36,489 bases of DNA, taken from NCBI GenBank assembly GCA_009784515.1, contig WRBN01000007.1, forward strand, positions 1 to 36,489. Reading direction: 5' to 3'. Positions 17,162-26,174 of the stretch are shown piece after piece. The stretch is from Spirochaetaceae bacterium. Lineage in GTDB: Bacteria > Spirochaetota > Spirochaetia > WRBN01. Position 1 is the stretch's first letter. Each line of letters opens with the position of its first letter. The position numbers and the translations under genes are program-made. The notes beneath the pieces were generated by a model. The model was not told the DNA's origin and did no database searches. It saw nothing but the letters and a program-made list of their open reading frames with translations.

Positions 17162-19435
17162 ATGCAAAACTTTCCTGTTTACGAACAAAAAGCCAAAATT
17201 TTACAGGCTTTACAAAATAACCAAGTAATTATTGTTGAAAGCCCAACGGGCAGCGGCAAAACCACCCAACTACCAATTATTCTTTACGAAGCCGGTTATA
17301 CTCAAGATGGCCTAATTGGCGTAACACAACCTCGCCGCATAGCGACCTTAAGCGTGTGCAGCTTTATTGCTAACCAATTAGCCAGTCCGGTAGGCGATTT
17401 AATTGGCTACAAAATGCGCTTTGAAGACAACACCGGCAACCGTACCCGCCTTAAAATAATGACCGATGGGATGTTGCTGCAAGAGCTTAAGCACGACCCC
17501 TTACTCTCTAACTATAACGTTATTATTATTGATGAAGCGCACGAACGCAGCTTAAACATCGATTTTATACTTGGTTTGTTAAAAAGTATTTTGCGCGAGC
17601 GCCCTAGCTTTAAAGTGGTTATTAGCAGCGCCACCATTAACAGCGCTATTTTTAGTAACTATTTTAACTTTGCCCCAGTTATAAATATTAGTGCCCAAAT
17701 GTACCCGGTGGCGATAATTTACGACCCTATCCCCAGTAATGATGACGACCTTTTAACCCAAAAAATTAACGATTTGTGCGAGCATATCATTTTAGAGGAA
17801 GAACGGGCCGGTGATATTTTAATTTTTTTACCGGGCGAAAAATTAATTAAGCAAGTTATTAAAGCCTTAAATAACGGGAAAGCCCGTCATAAAATTTGGA
17901 CGCTGCCTCTTTATGGTATGCTAGGCAAAGAGGAACAAGAGCGCGTCTTTTTGCAGACCGAAGGTAAGGTAAAAATAGTTGTTAGTACCAATATTGCCGA
18001 AACCAGCATTACTATAGATGGGGTTACCACCGTTATCGATAGCGGCCGTTGTAAAGAAAATCGTTATAATTTAAATAGTTATACCTCCAGCTTAATAGAT
18101 ACCACCATTAGCAAAGCTAGTGCCGGCCAACGGCGAGGGCGGGCGGGCCGCACGCGGGCCGGCTTTTGTTACCGCCTTTACAGTAAAGAAAGTTTTGAAA
18201 GCTGGCCCGATTTTACCTTAGAAGAAATTTACCGCACCGACCTTGCCGAAGTAGTGCTGCGTATGGCCGGGTTAGAGATAAAAGATTACACCAGCTTTGA
18301 TTTTATTAGCAAGCCTAATGTTGCCGGTATTAAAAACGCCGTAGAAACTTTAATTTTATTAGGAGCATTAGATAATGCCGGCACTTTAACGAACATTGGC
18401 CAAACTATGCTGGCATTTCCGCTATTACCGCGCCATAGCCGTATTATGGTAGAGGCTATGCTTAGTTATCCCGATGTGCTAAGCGAATGCGCCATTGTTA
18501 CTGCTTTTCTAAGTACCAACAGCCCCTTTTTACTGCCGCCAGATGAGGAAGAGGAAGCTCGGTTTAGCCACCAAAGTTTTAAAAGCGACAAAGGTGATTT
18601 TATGAGTTACCTTAATTTATATGCTAAATACGAAGCTTGTACCGTTCATAAACGCACCGATTTTTGCGGGCGTTACTACCTTGACCAAAAAACAATGGAC
18701 GAAATTGTTAATGTTAAAGGGCAGCTGGAAGAAATAGCCGGCCGCTTTGGCTTAACCATTAACAACACAACTAATCTTAATATTAATCACCTTTTAATTT
18801 GCTGCGCTAAAGGGCTTATTCAGTTTATTTGTATTAAAGACGGCAAAAACTATCGGAGCCTCACGGCGGACCGGATTATCATTCACCCCAGCAGTAACCT
18901 CTTTCATAAAGGCCCGCTTTATATTGTGGCCGGCGATATTATGCGTACCAGCCGCACCTATGCCCGCACCGTTTCGCCTTTAACTAAAGAGATATTAAAT
19001 AAAGTTGACGGCGGGCTTATTGCTAAATTAGAGAGTTTTAAAGAAAACAAAGCGCCGAAAGAAGATAAAAATTATTTAACTATTGGCCGGCTGCAATTTC
19101 CTCGCAGCGAAATAGCAAGCAGTTACCCTAAAAAGAAATATATTATTACTAATAAGCAAAACTTTAACGAGCTTATCCAAAATCTAAGCTTGCTTGGTAA
19201 ATTATATTTTAAAAAGAGCAAAAAAAATAAAGAGGCTAATTTTAGCGGTTTTATTACTTTAGCGAGTAATAACGATAATGTGCTCTACTTTAGAATAACC
19301 CAAAAGTTTAAAAACTATAAAGATGAAACAACTTTTAATTTAAACCAATTAAACAAAGCTGCTCCAACTAAAGCTAGTAAAGCCAGCTTTAGTGCCATAA
19401 AAGCAGCTTTAGTTAAGATTAATAAACTAAATTAA
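17162..19435 (+). CDS. DEAH-box RNA helicase, HrpA-like, short form
   Basis: ATP-driven helicase of the DEAH/RHA group. Motifs: Walker A TGSGKTTQLP (about 29-38), DEAH near 124, SSATIN, VSTNIAETSITIDGV (motif V region) and QRRGRAGRTRAGFCYRLY (motif VI). A winged-helix/HA2 region follows (LGALDNAGTLTNIGQTMLAFPL). At 757 residues it is much shorter than proteobacterial HrpA (about 1,300) and lacks its large C-terminal region; the last 110 residues are Lys/Asn-rich and not recognised. Last gene of the dut-lpt-nrnA run, 15 bases after nrnA, with no clear ribosome site. Its 3' end overlaps the converging gene by nine bases and I see no terminator between them. Confidence 0.9.
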   Translation: MQNFPVYEQKAKILQALQNNQVIIVESPTGSGKTTQLPIILYEAGYTQDGLIGVTQPRRIATLSVCSFIANQLASPVGDLIGYKMRFEDNTGNRTRLKIMTDGMLLQELKHDPLLSNYNVIIIDEAHERSLNIDFILGLLKSILRERPSFKVVISSATINSAIFSNYFNFAPVINISAQMYPVAIIYDPIPSNDDDLLTQKINDLCEHIILEEERAGDILIFLPGEKLIKQVIKALNNGKARHKIWTLPLYGMLGKEEQERVFLQTEGKVKIVVSTNIAETSITIDGVTTVIDSGRCKENRYNLNSYTSSLIDTTISKASAGQRRGRAGRTRAGFCYRLYSKESFESWPDFTLEEIYRTDLAEVVLRMAGLEIKDYTSFDFISKPNVAGIKNAVETLILLGALDNAGTLTNIGQTMLAFPLLPRHSRIMVEAMLSYPDVLSECAIVTAFLSTNSPFLLPPDEEEEARFSHQSFKSDKGDFMSYLNLYAKYEACTVHKRTDFCGRYYLDQKTMDEIVNVKGQLEEIAGRFGLTINNTTNLNINHLLICCAKGLIQFICIKDGKNYRSLTADRIIIHPSSNLFHKGPLYIVAGDIMRTSRTYARTVSPLTKEILNKVDGGLIAKLESFKENKAPKEDKNYLTIGRLQFPRSEIASSYPKKKYIITNKQNFNELIQNLSLLGKLYFKKSKKNKEANFSGFITLASNNDNVLYFRITQKFKNYKDETTFNLNQLNKAAPTKASKASFSAIKAALVKINKLN

Positions 19436-20053
19436 AGTTAAAAACAAAAAGGTAATCCCGCCTACCGCTAAAGGAATAGCTAAATTATCAAAACTTTTTA
19501 AAGGCATCACCTCTACCACAGTGGTGGTTAAAGCAATAACTAAAGCTAACGGTAAAGCCGGCAAAAAAGACAAGCCGTAGTAGCTGGCTAATAAAAAACT
19601 AGCAATTAATACTACTAAAAAGCAAGCCAGCGACCCCTCTAGGCTTTTACCTAATAAAAAGCGCGGCCTTCTTACTCCAAACGGACGGCCAATTAAGCTG
19701 GCAAAACCATCACCTAAAGTTAAAGCCACTATAGCTAAACTGGCTATTTGGTAAGGAAAAATAGCTAATGTAAGTAATATACCCATAGAAAGCGTAATAG
19801 GGCCGGCGGCAATTTGGTTGGTCATATCCCCGCGCCCGGCTAGTTTAGTAACATAGTGGATAAGCGGAACGGGAATATTTTTAAGGCGCATAGCCTCCGA
19901 GACAATATAAAGCAAAGTTACACCACTTAAGGCTATAAAAGTTAGTTCGTAGTTAATGTTAGCTAAAATAACTGTAACTATCCCGCTAATATGAATGGCT
20001 TTACGAACAACCTCTTGTTTAATAATTAATCTGGCAATAGCAATATCACTCAT
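19427..20053 (-). CDS. SEC59/dolichol kinase-like membrane lipid kinase
   Basis: Integral membrane protein of the COG0170 group (dolichol kinase, phytol kinase, CTP-dependent diacylglycerol kinase). Marks: QEVVRKAIHISG near the start (the Arg-Lys-x-x-His motif), LTLGDGFASLIGRPFG and GKSLEGSLACF, where the Gly-Asp-Gly and Lys-Ser-x-Glu-Gly segments form the CTP site, and a late Glu-x(7)-Asp-Asn pair. Six to seven helices. ATG at 20053 (MSDIAIARL, 208 residues) is preferred; TTG at 20098 is in frame but lies upstream of a TATAAT-like -10 (20092-20087). The ribosome site is weak. Converges with the helicase gene, overlapping nine bases. The substrate, a polyprenol or diacylglycerol, cannot be told. 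Confidence 0.78.
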   Translation of the reverse strand: MSDIAIARLIIKQEVVRKAIHISGIVTVILANINYELTFIALSGVTLLYIVSEAMRLKNIPVPLIHYVTKLAGRGDMTNQIAAGPITLSMGILLTLAIFPYQIASLAIVALTLGDGFASLIGRPFGVRRPRFLLGKSLEGSLACFLVVLIASFLLASYYGLSFLPALPLALVIALTTTVVEVMPLKSFDNLAIPLAVGGITFLFLTLI

Positions 20054-20166
20054 AATTATATTAAGTTTATTCCTCTCACTAAGCGTATTATATAACAAAG
20101 TTTATATTTTTCCTAGTGGGTTTTTTAACAAAATGGTTACAAATTTTTGTGGTTACATAATAAACT

Positions 20167-20192
20167 AACCCTGCAGCTTTAGCTGCAGGGTT
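20167..20192 (-). terminator. Hairpin terminator after the oppA-like gene
   Basis: Perfect 11-bp stem AACCCTGCAGC with GCTGCAGGGTT and a four-base loop, 32 bases downstream of the stop on the minus strand. The following tract (AGTTTATTATG) is only partly T-rich. Confidence 0.6.
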
Positions 20193-20223
20193 AAAAGAAA
20201 AACAAAATAATTTTTAATAATTA

Positions 20224-21822
20224 CTAACGCGGCCTAATACCTACCCACATGTGGTAGTTAACAGGGTTTACACTCCAGCCAGCCCAGCGGTTAAGGTCTA
20301 TTAAGTTACTGGTGGTGTAGTTGTAAAGCGGTAATACCGCTTGGTCTTCGGCTATAATAATCTCTTCTATCTGGCGCATAAGCTCTGTACGGCGGGCGCT
20401 AGGCGGTAAAGTAATAATTTGCTCTACCAACGCATCTACAGCCGGGTTGCTGTAACCAAAGTTATTGTTATCGTCATCGGTGTGGAAAATGCGTAAAAAG
20501 CCAAAGGCATCGTTAGCACTGGCTAACCAACCAAAAAAGAAAATTTGGGTTTCGGGGTTACCGCGCGCCTCTAAAAAGCTTTGCCACTCCATGTTATTTA
20601 AAGTTACATTTATCCCTAATTCGCGCTGCCAAGTATGGCTAATAAATTCGGCAATTAAGCGGTGTCCTTCTAGGGTATTATACAAAATAGTTAAGGTAGG
20701 AAAACCCTGCCCACCGGGAAAACCGGCTTCGGCCATTAAGCGACGAGCCTCATCGGGGTTCCACATATCACCGGCCGCATTATCGTTAGGAAAGTGCGGG
20801 TAGTTAAACGGGGAGCCGGTAATGCCTAGCGGCACAATACCGCGTACAGGTATTTGACCGGTACCTAAAACAGGCGAAGTTACCAAGCCCGGCCTATCCA
20901 TAGTCATAGCTAAGGCACGGCGCACACGTGAGTCGCTTAAATTAGGGTGGCTATTATTCATAGCATAATTGTAAGTACCCCAAGTAGGGCCAACTTGCCA
21001 CTCGGAAAGCAATCTAATTTCGTCAAGACGGCCCGAAGGCAACCCGGCTTGCCAATCTATTTCGCCGTTTCTAAAACCATTATAAGCGGTATCGGCATCG
21101 GCTATACTTAAAAGAACTAACCTATCAATAAAAACGTTGGCCCGGTTATGGTAAAGCTCGTTAGGTACAAGCACCAATCTATCTTGCGGGATACGCTGCT
21201 CAATAATAAAAGGGCCGCTGCTTACGTGGTTTTGTACTTGTGTCCATTGCTCGCCAAAACGGGTTACTACGTGCATAGGCAGTATCATAAACAAAGGGGC
21301 ACCCCAGTCGTCTACCACTACGGGCGAAATACGGCTATGCCGCACGGTAAAGTCGTCAACAACTTCCCAAGCTACAGCCTGCTGCGGGGTTATTTCGCCG
21401 TTAATAGCGGCGCCGGCGCCTTCCCACTCTTGTATAATATCTGAGGCAAAACTCGAGATAGTAGATGGCGTGTAATGGTACTGCATACTAGCCACTACTT
21501 CGCGGGCAGTAATAGGGTGGCCATCGCTAAAAACGGCTCCGCGCCTAAGGTAAAAAATTACCGTAAGGCCATCTTCGCTAATTTCCCAGCGTTCGGCTAA
21601 GTGGGGGATAACATCGCCCTGTTCACTGTAAGTAGTTAAACCGATGTACAAGGCATGGGCAATACGACGTTCTGGCACACCGCGGGTTTGGCTAGGGTCT
21701 AGCGATTGCGGCTCGGTACCATTGGCCATAATAAACTCTACACCATCAAAGCTGTTGCGGGGACAGGCAAATAAAGCCAAAGCCACTACCAGCAAGACAG
21801 CAAATTTAATAAATTTTACCAT
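20224..21822 (-). CDS. Peptide ABC transporter substrate-binding lipoprotein, OppA/SBP_bac_5 family
   Basis: The 532-residue product has a lipoprotein signal peptide with lipobox LFAC (Cys at 20). It then shows the family layout: NGTEPQSLDPSQT near the start, GLTTYSEQGDVIPHLAERWEISEDG, TVIFYLRRGAVFSDGHPITA and a C-terminal NFGYSNPAVDALVEQI. Family members bind oligopeptides, or nickel or sugars, in the periplasm and hand them to an ABC permease; no permease or ATPase gene is in the window, so this is an orphan receptor. AAGGAGAG lies before the ATG and the promoter carries an inverted repeat. It is divergent from a chemoreceptor gene 360 bases away, which makes a sensing role thinkable. Confidence 0.93.
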   Translation of the reverse strand: MVKFIKFAVLLVVALALFACPRNSFDGVEFIMANGTEPQSLDPSQTRGVPERRIAHALYIGLTTYSEQGDVIPHLAERWEISEDGLTVIFYLRRGAVFSDGHPITAREVVASMQYHYTPSTISSFASDIIQEWEGAGAAINGEITPQQAVAWEVVDDFTVRHSRISPVVVDDWGAPLFMILPMHVVTRFGEQWTQVQNHVSSGPFIIEQRIPQDRLVLVPNELYHNRANVFIDRLVLLSIADADTAYNGFRNGEIDWQAGLPSGRLDEIRLLSEWQVGPTWGTYNYAMNNSHPNLSDSRVRRALAMTMDRPGLVTSPVLGTGQIPVRGIVPLGITGSPFNYPHFPNDNAAGDMWNPDEARRLMAEAGFPGGQGFPTLTILYNTLEGHRLIAEFISHTWQRELGINVTLNNMEWQSFLEARGNPETQIFFFGWLASANDAFGFLRIFHTDDDNNNFGYSNPAVDALVEQIITLPPSARRTELMRQIEEIIIAEDQAVLPLYNYTTSNLIDLNRWAGWSVNPVNYHMWVGIRPR

Positions 21823-21858
21823 TTATACTCTCCTTTTCTAAAGCTAATCTTAAATGGT

Positions 21859-21887
21859 ATTTTAACGTTATGTATAACATTTGTCAA
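21859..21887 (-). promoter_or_regulatory. oppA-like promoter with operator-like inverted repeat in the spacer
   Basis: Minus strand TTGACA (21887-21882), 17-base spacer, TAAAAT (21864-21859). The spacer contains GTTATGTATAAC (21867-21878), an inverted repeat with 5-base arms that extends to flanking AA/TT with one mismatch. Its position between -35 and -10 is typical of a repressor site. Confidence 0.7.
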
Positions 21888-21979
21888 CCAAAGCTACTTA
21901 TAATACAATTACGACAACTAATACATACATAGCAACAAATAAACTAAAAAAAATTAGTAAAAAAATTTAGATAATGGCT

Positions 21980-22008
21980 TTGGCCTACTTATAAATATTA
22001 CTTATAAT
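21980..22008 (+). promoter_or_regulatory. Upstream promoter P1 of the mcp-pgi unit
   Basis: TTGGCC (21980-21985), 17-base spacer, TATAAT (22003-22008). It would produce a leader of about 165 nt containing the motif shared with the glgC leader. Confidence 0.55.
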
Positions 22009-22014
22009 TGCAAC

Positions 22015-22098
22015 TTTTTTATAGCTTCTATCGTTAAAGCGGTGGTTTTAGCTATGGTTTATAACAACGGATAGTTACCAAATTTAATTATTACCTAA
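22015..22098 (+). promoter_or_regulatory. mcp leader element, conserved with the glgC leader
   Basis: The block 22051-22098 matches 6169-6216: GCTATGGTTTA, an 8-9 base variable stretch, ATAGTTACC (22071-22079), AAnTTTAnT, then CCTAA. CTAT at the start can pair with the ATAG in both copies. In this copy CTATCGTT (22028-22035) can instead pair with AACGGATAG (22066-22074, one bulge), giving mutually exclusive structures as in a switching leader. Not matched to a known riboswitch by eye. Confidence 0.55.
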
Positions 22099-22115
22099 AC
22101 AACACCGGCAGCTGC

Positions 22116-22144
22116 TTGTTATTAAAAACAATAAAGCCGATAAT
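22116..22144 (+). promoter_or_regulatory. Proximal promoter P2 of the mcp gene
   Basis: TTGTTA (22116-22121), 17-base spacer, GATAAT (22139-22144). The -10 lies inside GCCGATAA (22136-22143), the exact -10 consensus for the flagellar sigma-28, though no TAAA is at the sigma-28 spacing. Either sigma factor could use it. Confidence 0.5.
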
Positions 22145-22182
22145 GGTATTACACAATAAAATATATAAGTGAGGAAAAACTT

Positions 22183-24378
22183 ATGCTTAAGCTAAAGCTT
22201 AAAAGCTATAGTACTTTAACCATTTGCGCCAGCATAGCTATATTATCTATTGCCGGTACTTTTTTTACTAGACACTTTGCCGCCGACCAAGCTTATACCA
22301 GCGCTACTTACATTGCTACTGCCGAAAGCGGCCGTGTAGCGACATCTATTGAAATGTTATTTACTAACCAACTTAATTATTCGCAAACTATTGTAAGTAT
22401 GATAGAAAATAGTATGATTAACATAGCTGCCGAGCAAAGGCGCACCGCTTTAATTGGCAACACTCTTCGTTATGCTCAAAGTATCACCGACCAGTTCGAT
22501 TTTTTATATGTTATCCTTGAGCCTAATGCCCTCGATGGCCTTGACGGCGAACATACCGCCACCTTAGGCAACGACCAAAGCGGCCGCTTTGCCCTTATCC
22601 TTAACAATAACCGGCAAATAATCGATTTACGCGGCGAATTTTTTAACAACGCAGCAGCTTATTATGCTAGGTCGTTTAGTAGCGGCTTACCGCAACTAAT
22701 AGAGCCCACTACGATGCGCGGCCAGCAAGTAATAGGGGTAAGCACCCCCGTACGCAACCAGCAGGGGCAGCTTATCGGCACAGTTGGCATAGCTTTAAGT
22801 ATAAATAATGTACAAAATTACTTAATTGGCCAAGCTATCGAAATGTTTGGGCGCAGCGAAGGTATTTACACCAACTTAATGACCAATAATTTTGAATCTA
22901 TCGCCGGTTTACAAGGAGCCGATATAGCTATCTTAAGAAATATTTGGCCCACCATAGCCCCGCCCCTAGAGCAATCTATTACCAGCGGTACAACTTTTAG
23001 CGCTTCCTTTTTTAATAACCGCCTTAACACTACTACCTTACTAACCACCAGCCCGGTAAGAATAAGCGGCATCAATACCTTATGGAGCGCCGGTTTTATT
23101 ATTCCTATAAATATTGTTAATATTCCTGCCAACAATATAACTTTAATTTTAATTGCTGTTAATGCCGCCATTATTTTAGCCTCTATTGTTGTTGTATTTG
23201 TACTTATTAACAGTATTGTAGACCCTATTACCAAAGTAGAGCACCTAGCCCACACCTTAAGCAACGGCGACTTAAGAGCCGAAATTGCCGAAAAACTTTT
23301 AAAACGGCACGATGAAATTGGCGGTATGTCTAAAGCCTTAAACCAAATGAAACAGCAGCTAACCACCGTTATTGTTAATGCCCAGCAAAGCATTAAAGCC
23401 GTTAATATTGGCAGTACCGAAATTAACAGCGTTAGCAATGCCATTGCCAGCGGCAGCAGCGAACAAGCCGCCAGCGCCGAAGAAATAAGTGCCAGCATAG
23501 AAGAAATGACCAGCACCATTGTGAGCAATACCGAAAATGCTAGTAATACCGAAAAAATTGCCGAGCATGCCTCTAAAAATGCCCTAGAAGGCGGTACGGC
23601 CGTTAGCCAAACGGTAATGGCAATGCGGGCCATTGCCGAAAAAATTGGCATTATTGAGGATATTGCCAGCCAAACTAACCTGTTAGCCCTTAACGCCGCC
23701 ATCGAAGCGGCCCGAGCCGGTGATGCCGGACGCGGGTTTGCCGTAGTAGCCGGTGAGGTACGCAAATTGGCCGAACGCAGCGCCCTTAGCGCCACCGAAA
23801 TAAGCGAGCTATCTAAAAATAGTTTAACGGTAGCCGAAAATGCCGGTACGCTTATTGATGAAATTGTACCGCAAATTCAGCAAACGGCCGAACTGGTGCA
23901 AGAAATTGCCAGTGCCAGCCGCCAGCAGCGCATAGGTATAGAGCAAATAGAAAAGGCGATGACTCACCTAGACAGCACTACCCAAAGTAATGCTGCCAGT
24001 GCCGAAGAACTGGCCAGCAGTGCCAGCTCGCTTATCGAGCAAATTAACGTTTTGCAGCACGAAATCGACTTTTTTAAAACCAGCAAAGATAGCAAAACCA
24101 AAAACCATGCTTTACCGGCTCCTACTCATAGCGCTCCCTCGGCATCAAGCAGCCACACCAAAGCTGCAGTAACTCCTCCTGTTAAAACTGCACCGCCTAA
24201 GGCTGCCCCTAAAACCATTAATACCGTTAAACCGGCTACCGCTCCAAAAGTTGCTGTTAAAGCTGCCAAGCTCGAAGTTAAAAAAGAGCCGCCGCCCGCC
24301 CCTAAGGTTACCCCGATAGAGAAGCCGCTGCCGGCAGCAACCAGTATTATTGACGATGACGAATTTATCAGCTTTTAG
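22183..24378 (+). CDS. Methyl-accepting chemotaxis protein
   Basis: Transmembrane chemoreceptor, 731 residues. TM1 at about 11-28, an extracytoplasmic Cache-like sensor domain (about 35-315, with [20 protein letters not shown] and [20 protein letters not shown]), TM2 at about 317-345, a HAMP linker, and the long helical signalling domain. The tip, [22 protein letters not shown] near 490-511 (given here in order of key residues), is the conserved CheA/CheW contact. The last 90 residues are an unusual Pro/Ala/Lys-rich tether ending in acidic DDDEFISF, whose aromatic end recalls the receptor-tail pentapeptides that dock CheR/CheB. GAGG lies before the ATG. It is followed by pgi after 47 bases. 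Ligand unknown. Confidence 0.95.
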   Translation: MLKLKLKSYSTLTICASIAILSIAGTFFTRHFAADQAYTSATYIATAESGRVATSIEMLFTNQLNYSQTIVSMIENSMINIAAEQRRTALIGNTLRYAQSITDQFDFLYVILEPNALDGLDGEHTATLGNDQSGRFALILNNNRQIIDLRGEFFNNAAAYYARSFSSGLPQLIEPTTMRGQQVIGVSTPVRNQQGQLIGTVGIALSINNVQNYLIGQAIEMFGRSEGIYTNLMTNNFESIAGLQGADIAILRNIWPTIAPPLEQSITSGTTFSASFFNNRLNTTTLLTTSPVRISGINTLWSAGFIIPINIVNIPANNITLILIAVNAAIILASIVVVFVLINSIVDPITKVEHLAHTLSNGDLRAEIAEKLLKRHDEIGGMSKALNQMKQQLTTVIVNAQQSIKAVNIGSTEINSVSNAIASGSSEQAASAEEISASIEEMTSTIVSNTENASNTEKIAEHASKNALEGGTAVSQTVMAMRAIAEKIGIIEDIASQTNLLALNAAIEAARAGDAGRGFAVVAGEVRKLAERSALSATEISELSKNSLTVAENAGTLIDEIVPQIQQTAELVQEIASASRQQRIGIEQIEKAMTHLDSTTQSNAASAEELASSASSLIEQINVLQHEIDFFKTSKDSKTKNHALPAPTHSAPSASSSHTKAAVTPPVKTAPPKAAPKTINTVKPATAPKVAVKAAKLEVKKEPPPAPKVTPIEKPLPAATSIIDDDEFISF

Positions 24379-24425
24379 GCCGTAATCGGCCAAAAAAGCT
24401 ATTTACAGCCTAAAGGAGTAAGTAA

Positions 24426-25982
24426 ATGCACCAAAACCTCGACCAATTAACCAGTTTTAACCAGTTAAAACAGAGCACTAAAATTCACCTTAAAGATGTT
24501 ATTACCCCCAGCCGTATTAGCGGCTGGCAGCTGGAGGCCGGCGGCGGCTTAACTTATAACTATGCCTTTAAAGCCATTAACGATAATCACTTAAAGTTAC
24601 TAAGCAGCTTAGCGGACGAGCAACAGTTAATAGCTAAATACCACGCTTTACTTAAAGGCGAAGTGATGAACACCGGTGAAAAACGGCTAGTGCTTCATCA
24701 CTTAACCAGAGGTGAACTATTGGGGCCGGTTAGCCACGAAGGGAAAGATTTAGGGGCCTTTTACCGCAGTGAACAAGAAAGGATAGCCGAATTTGCCGGT
24801 CAAATCCATAGTGGGCAGCTGGTAGGCAGCACCGGTAAACAATTTGATACCGTAGTGCAAATTGGTATTGGCGGCAGCGATTTAGGGCCGCGTGCTTTAT
24901 ATTTAGCCCTAGAGAGAGCCTCCCCTAAGCTTATGCAAGCTTACTTTATTAGCAATGTAGACCCCGATGATGCCGCTAATATAATGGCTAAACTTAACCT
25001 AGAAAGTACTTTATTTATTTTAGTAAGTAAAAGCGGCACTACCCAAGAAACTTTGGCTAACTACCAATTAGTAAACAAATTAGCCAAAGAAAAAGCGCCG
25101 ACTAACTATAACCCAAGCAAGCACATTATTGCCATTACCAGCCAAAGCAGCCCGATGGCTAATAACCCTAACTACCTTAATAGTTTTTATATTGATGATT
25201 TTATTGGTGGCCGCTACAGTAGCACCAGCGCCGTTGGTGGGGCTTTGCTTAGCTTAGCCTTTGGCAGTAAAGTATTTGCCGAATTGCTGGCCGGCGCCCA
25301 CGAAGCCGATAAACTAGCTTTGCAGGCTAACCCGCTGCAAAACGCTGCTATGCTTGATGCTTTAATAGGCCTTTACGAACGTAATGTGCTTGGTTATGCC
25401 GCTACCGCCGTCCTTCCCTACAGTGAGGCTTTAAGCCGTTTTGTAGCCCATCTACAGCAGGTAGATATGGAAAGTAACGGCAAAACCGTCAACCGCTTTA
25501 GCCAGCCCATAAGTTATGCTACCGGGCCGGTTATCTTTGGTGAGCCCGGTACCAACGGCCAGCATAGTTTTTATCAGCTTCTACATCAAGGCAGCGATAT
25601 TATTCCTTTGCAATTTGTCGGCTTTAAACACAGCCAGTTAGGCAGCGATATAACTTACGAAGGCAGCAGCAGCCAAACTAAACTTAAGGCCAACTTAGCT
25701 GCCCAAATAATGGCTTTTGCCTTAGGCCACCGGAATACCGATGCTAATAAAAATTTTACGGGTGAACGGCCGGCCAGCTTAATTTATGGCGATAAACTTA
25801 ATGCTAAAGCTTTAGGGGCTTTACTAGCCCACTTTGAAAATAAAGTGATGTTTCAGGGATTTTTATGGAATTTAAATAGTTTTGACCAAGAAGGTGTACA
25901 ATTAGGAAAATTACTTACTAATAATTTATTAGCCGGTAAAGCCGATGAAAATTTAACGGCTTTAGCCGGGCTGTTTTTATAA
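24426..25982 (+). CDS. pgi: Glucose-6-phosphate isomerase
   Basis: Interconverts glucose 6-phosphate and fructose 6-phosphate in glycolysis and gluconeogenesis. The 518-residue chain shows GIGGSDLGPRALY, the phosphate-binding VSKSGTTQET loop, GGRYSSTSAVG, and the active-site EPGTNGQHSFYQLLHQG with the catalytic Glu/His region, plus Lys near the C-terminus (SQTKLKANL). Length suits the bacterial form. AAAGGAGTAAG precedes the ATG. It lies 47 bases after the chemoreceptor gene with only a 5-bp hairpin (24378-24391) between, so the two are probably cotranscribed. Its leader would then carry the motif also found before glgC, another glucose-phosphate gene. Confidence 0.97.
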   Translation: MHQNLDQLTSFNQLKQSTKIHLKDVITPSRISGWQLEAGGGLTYNYAFKAINDNHLKLLSSLADEQQLIAKYHALLKGEVMNTGEKRLVLHHLTRGELLGPVSHEGKDLGAFYRSEQERIAEFAGQIHSGQLVGSTGKQFDTVVQIGIGGSDLGPRALYLALERASPKLMQAYFISNVDPDDAANIMAKLNLESTLFILVSKSGTTQETLANYQLVNKLAKEKAPTNYNPSKHIIAITSQSSPMANNPNYLNSFYIDDFIGGRYSSTSAVGGALLSLAFGSKVFAELLAGAHEADKLALQANPLQNAAMLDALIGLYERNVLGYAATAVLPYSEALSRFVAHLQQVDMESNGKTVNRFSQPISYATGPVIFGEPGTNGQHSFYQLLHQGSDIIPLQFVGFKHSQLGSDITYEGSSSQTKLKANLAAQIMAFALGHRNTDANKNFTGERPASLIYGDKLNAKALGALLAHFENKVMFQGFLWNLNSFDQEGVQLGKLLTNNLLAGKADENLTALAGLFL

Positions 25983-26051
25983 TTTTATAATAACTAATAC
26001 TTTATTATTAAAATTATGAGCGTATTTAAAAAAATAAAATTAGTAATACAG

Positions 26052-26071
26052 GTGTACTTCTTTTAGTACAC
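26052..26071 (+). terminator. Hairpin after pgi
   Basis: Perfect 7-bp stem GTGTACT with AGTACAC and a six-base TCTTTT loop, followed by only moderately T-rich sequence. It may be a weak terminator for pgi or an operator just upstream of the promoters for 26175. Confidence 0.4.
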
Positions 26072-26076
26072 TTATA

Positions 26077-26105
26077 TTGATTACTGCACAAAAATTACCT
26101 ATAAT
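26077..26105 (+). promoter_or_regulatory. Distal promoter of the 67-residue protein gene
   Basis: TTGATT (26077-26082), 17-base spacer, TATAAT (26100-26105). Confidence 0.6.
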
Positions 26106-26107
26106 AC

Positions 26108-26136
26108 TTGACAATTTTTTTTGTCTAAATTAAACT
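26108..26136 (+). promoter_or_regulatory. Proximal promoter of the 67-residue protein gene
   Basis: TTGACA (26108-26113), 17-base spacer, TAAACT (26131-26136), directly abutting the distal promoter; strong expression of the small gene is implied. Confidence 0.6.
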
Positions 26137-26174
26137 TAGTTTTGTAAAAGTTTGTAGAAGGAAGTAAAAAAATA

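Noticed and set aside
22866-23795. Long open frame opposite the chemoreceptor gene
   Set aside because: Shadow frame caused by the GCC/AGC-rich codons of the coding strand; no start signals.
24378-24391. Terminator between the chemoreceptor and pgi
   Set aside because: Only a 5-bp stem followed by A residues on the plus strand.
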